Shown: positions 63,348 to 64,000 of the stretch, one piece after another
Layout of the letters: every line of letters begins with the position of its first letter
Numbering within the stretch: the first letter of the stretch is position 1
Source: Sphingobium herbicidovorans
GTDB taxonomy: Bacteria > Pseudomonadota > Alphaproteobacteria > Sphingomonadales > Sphingomonadaceae
DNA length: 64,000 nucleotides
Reading direction: 5' to 3'
Assembly (NCBI RefSeq): GCF_002080435.1
Contig: NZ_CP020538.1
Coordinates: 744,001 to 808,000, forward strand
Position numbers and translations under genes: made by a program
Notes under the pieces: generated by a model
Told to the model about the DNA's origin: nothing
Databases searched by the model: none
What the model saw: the letters and a program-made list of their open reading frames with translations, nothing else

Positions 63348-64000
63348 ATGTTGAAGAAGGCGATCGCCGCCTTGCTGCTGGCAGCGCCGCTGCCCGCACT
63401 CGCCCAACCCGCGGCCAGCACGGTCCCGGCTGCCGTGCAGCCCCGGCTGATCATCGCCATTTCGGTCGATCAATTTTCCGCGGACCTGTTCAACCAATAT
63501 CGCCCCTTTTACAGCGGCGGCCTGAAACGCCTGAGCGAAGGCGCTGTGTTCCCGCGCGGCTATCAAAGCCACGCCGCGACCGAAACATGCCCCGGCCACA
63601 GCACCATATTGACCGGCAGCCGCCCATCACGCACCGGGATCATCGCCAATAGCTGGATGGATCTGAACGTGGCGCGCGCCAACAAGACGATCTACTGCGC
63701 CGAGGATGAAAGCCAGCCGGGCGGCGGCGCATCCGGCTATGTCGCCTCTCCCGTGCATCTGCGCGTGCCGACGCTGGGGCAGCGGATGAAGGCGGCCAAT
63801 CCGGCGGCGCGCGTGGTGGCCGTCGCGGGCAAGGACCGCGCGGCGATCATGATGGCCGGGGCCAATGCGGACCAGGTCTGGTGGCTCACTCCCAAGGGTT
63901 ACGCCAGCTATCAAGACATTCCAGCGCCCCCGCTGGTGGAGCGGGTGAACCAGATTTTCGCGCAGCGGCTGGCCGCGCCCAATCCCGGATTTGACCTGCC
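63348..64000 (+). CDS. PafA-like alkaline phosphatase (partial, 3' end outside window)
   Basis: 217 residues shown from ATG 63348, with AGAAGGGG upstream and a signal peptide ending LPALAQ. The nucleophile Thr lies in ATETCPGHSTILTG and the first metal Asp in AISVDQFSADLF, as in calcium- or zinc-dependent PafA-type phosphatases. It should release phosphate from organic esters in the periplasm. The rest of the active site lies beyond the window. Confidence 0.88.
   Translation, partial: MLKKAIAALLLAAPLPALAQPAASTVPAAVQPRLIIAISVDQFSADLFNQYRPFYSGGLKRLSEGAVFPRGYQSHAATETCPGHSTILTGSRPSRTGIIANSWMDLNVARANKTIYCAEDESQPGGGASGYVASPVHLRVPTLGQRMKAANPAARVVAVAGKDRAAIMMAGANADQVWWLTPKGYASYQDIPAPPLVERVNQIFAQRLAAPNPGFDL

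Overview
The window is a chromosomal segment of a sphingomonad alphaproteobacterium, most like Sphingobium or Sphingomonas. I infer this from protein family resemblance, high GC with frequent GTG and TTG starts, alphaproteobacterial gene order (helicase-S4-ferredoxin-CarD; mdh-sucD-sucA-sucB-lpdA), dispersed REP-like repeats of a type I associate with sphingomonads, and a bamA-skp-fabZ operon without lpxD, lpxA or lpxB. The last point suits a group that uses glycosphingolipids in place of lipid A. The species cannot be named from the sequence alone.

Layout. 1-5 kb: accA (cut by the window edge), xerD, a large exported protein of unknown function and a small membrane protein on the minus strand, then aroK-aroB on the plus strand. 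5-16.5 kb: a long minus-strand housekeeping block read in the order rpsB-tsf-pyrH-frr-uppS-cdsA-dxr-rseP-bamA-skp-fabZ, then rpmE (translation, isoprenoid and phospholipid precursors, envelope protein assembly, fatty acids). 16.6-18.5 kb: a small membrane protein behind a LexA-type box, then pssA-psd for phosphatidylethanolamine. 18.6-28.4 kb: icd, a GNAT-nitrilase fusion, a decayed flavoprotein remnant, a KTSC protein, glmS, a metallophosphoesterase overlapping glmU, a phosphoglycolate-type phosphatase and a membrane diguanylate cyclase.

28.5-38.7 kb: a TCA-cycle block on the minus strand, sdhB-thioesterase-zapE then mdh-sucD-sucA-sucB-lpdA, with sucC and sdhACD not present. 38.9-46.8 kb: an accessory-looking surface polymer or lipid locus with two GT4 glycosyltransferases, a CDP-alcohol phosphotransferase with an extra N-terminal domain, a HIT protein, an alcohol- or sugar-phosphate nucleotidyltransferase, a Wzx-like flippase, two small proteins and a second nucleotidyltransferase. 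Its first part is visibly richer in A+T. Together these genes could activate a polar head group with CTP, attach it to a carrier or lipid, glycosylate the product and flip it; the actual product is unknown.

46.9-64 kb: an M23 endopeptidase, a Suv3-like helicase with an overlapping S4 RNA-binding gene, a 7Fe ferredoxin, a CarD regulator, an asparaginase-like domain protein, proC, a YbjN protein, ubiK, a TspO protein, an RND efflux adaptor with a pump broken by two homopolymer frameshifts, tlyA, a DsbD/ScsB-like thiol-disulfide protein and the 5' part of an alkaline phosphatase gene.

No rRNA, tRNA, CRISPR array, insertion sequence or prophage was recognised. The most interesting signals are the LexA-box-controlled 75-residue membrane protein at 16.77 kb and the CDP-alcohol surface locus at 38.9-46.8 kb.
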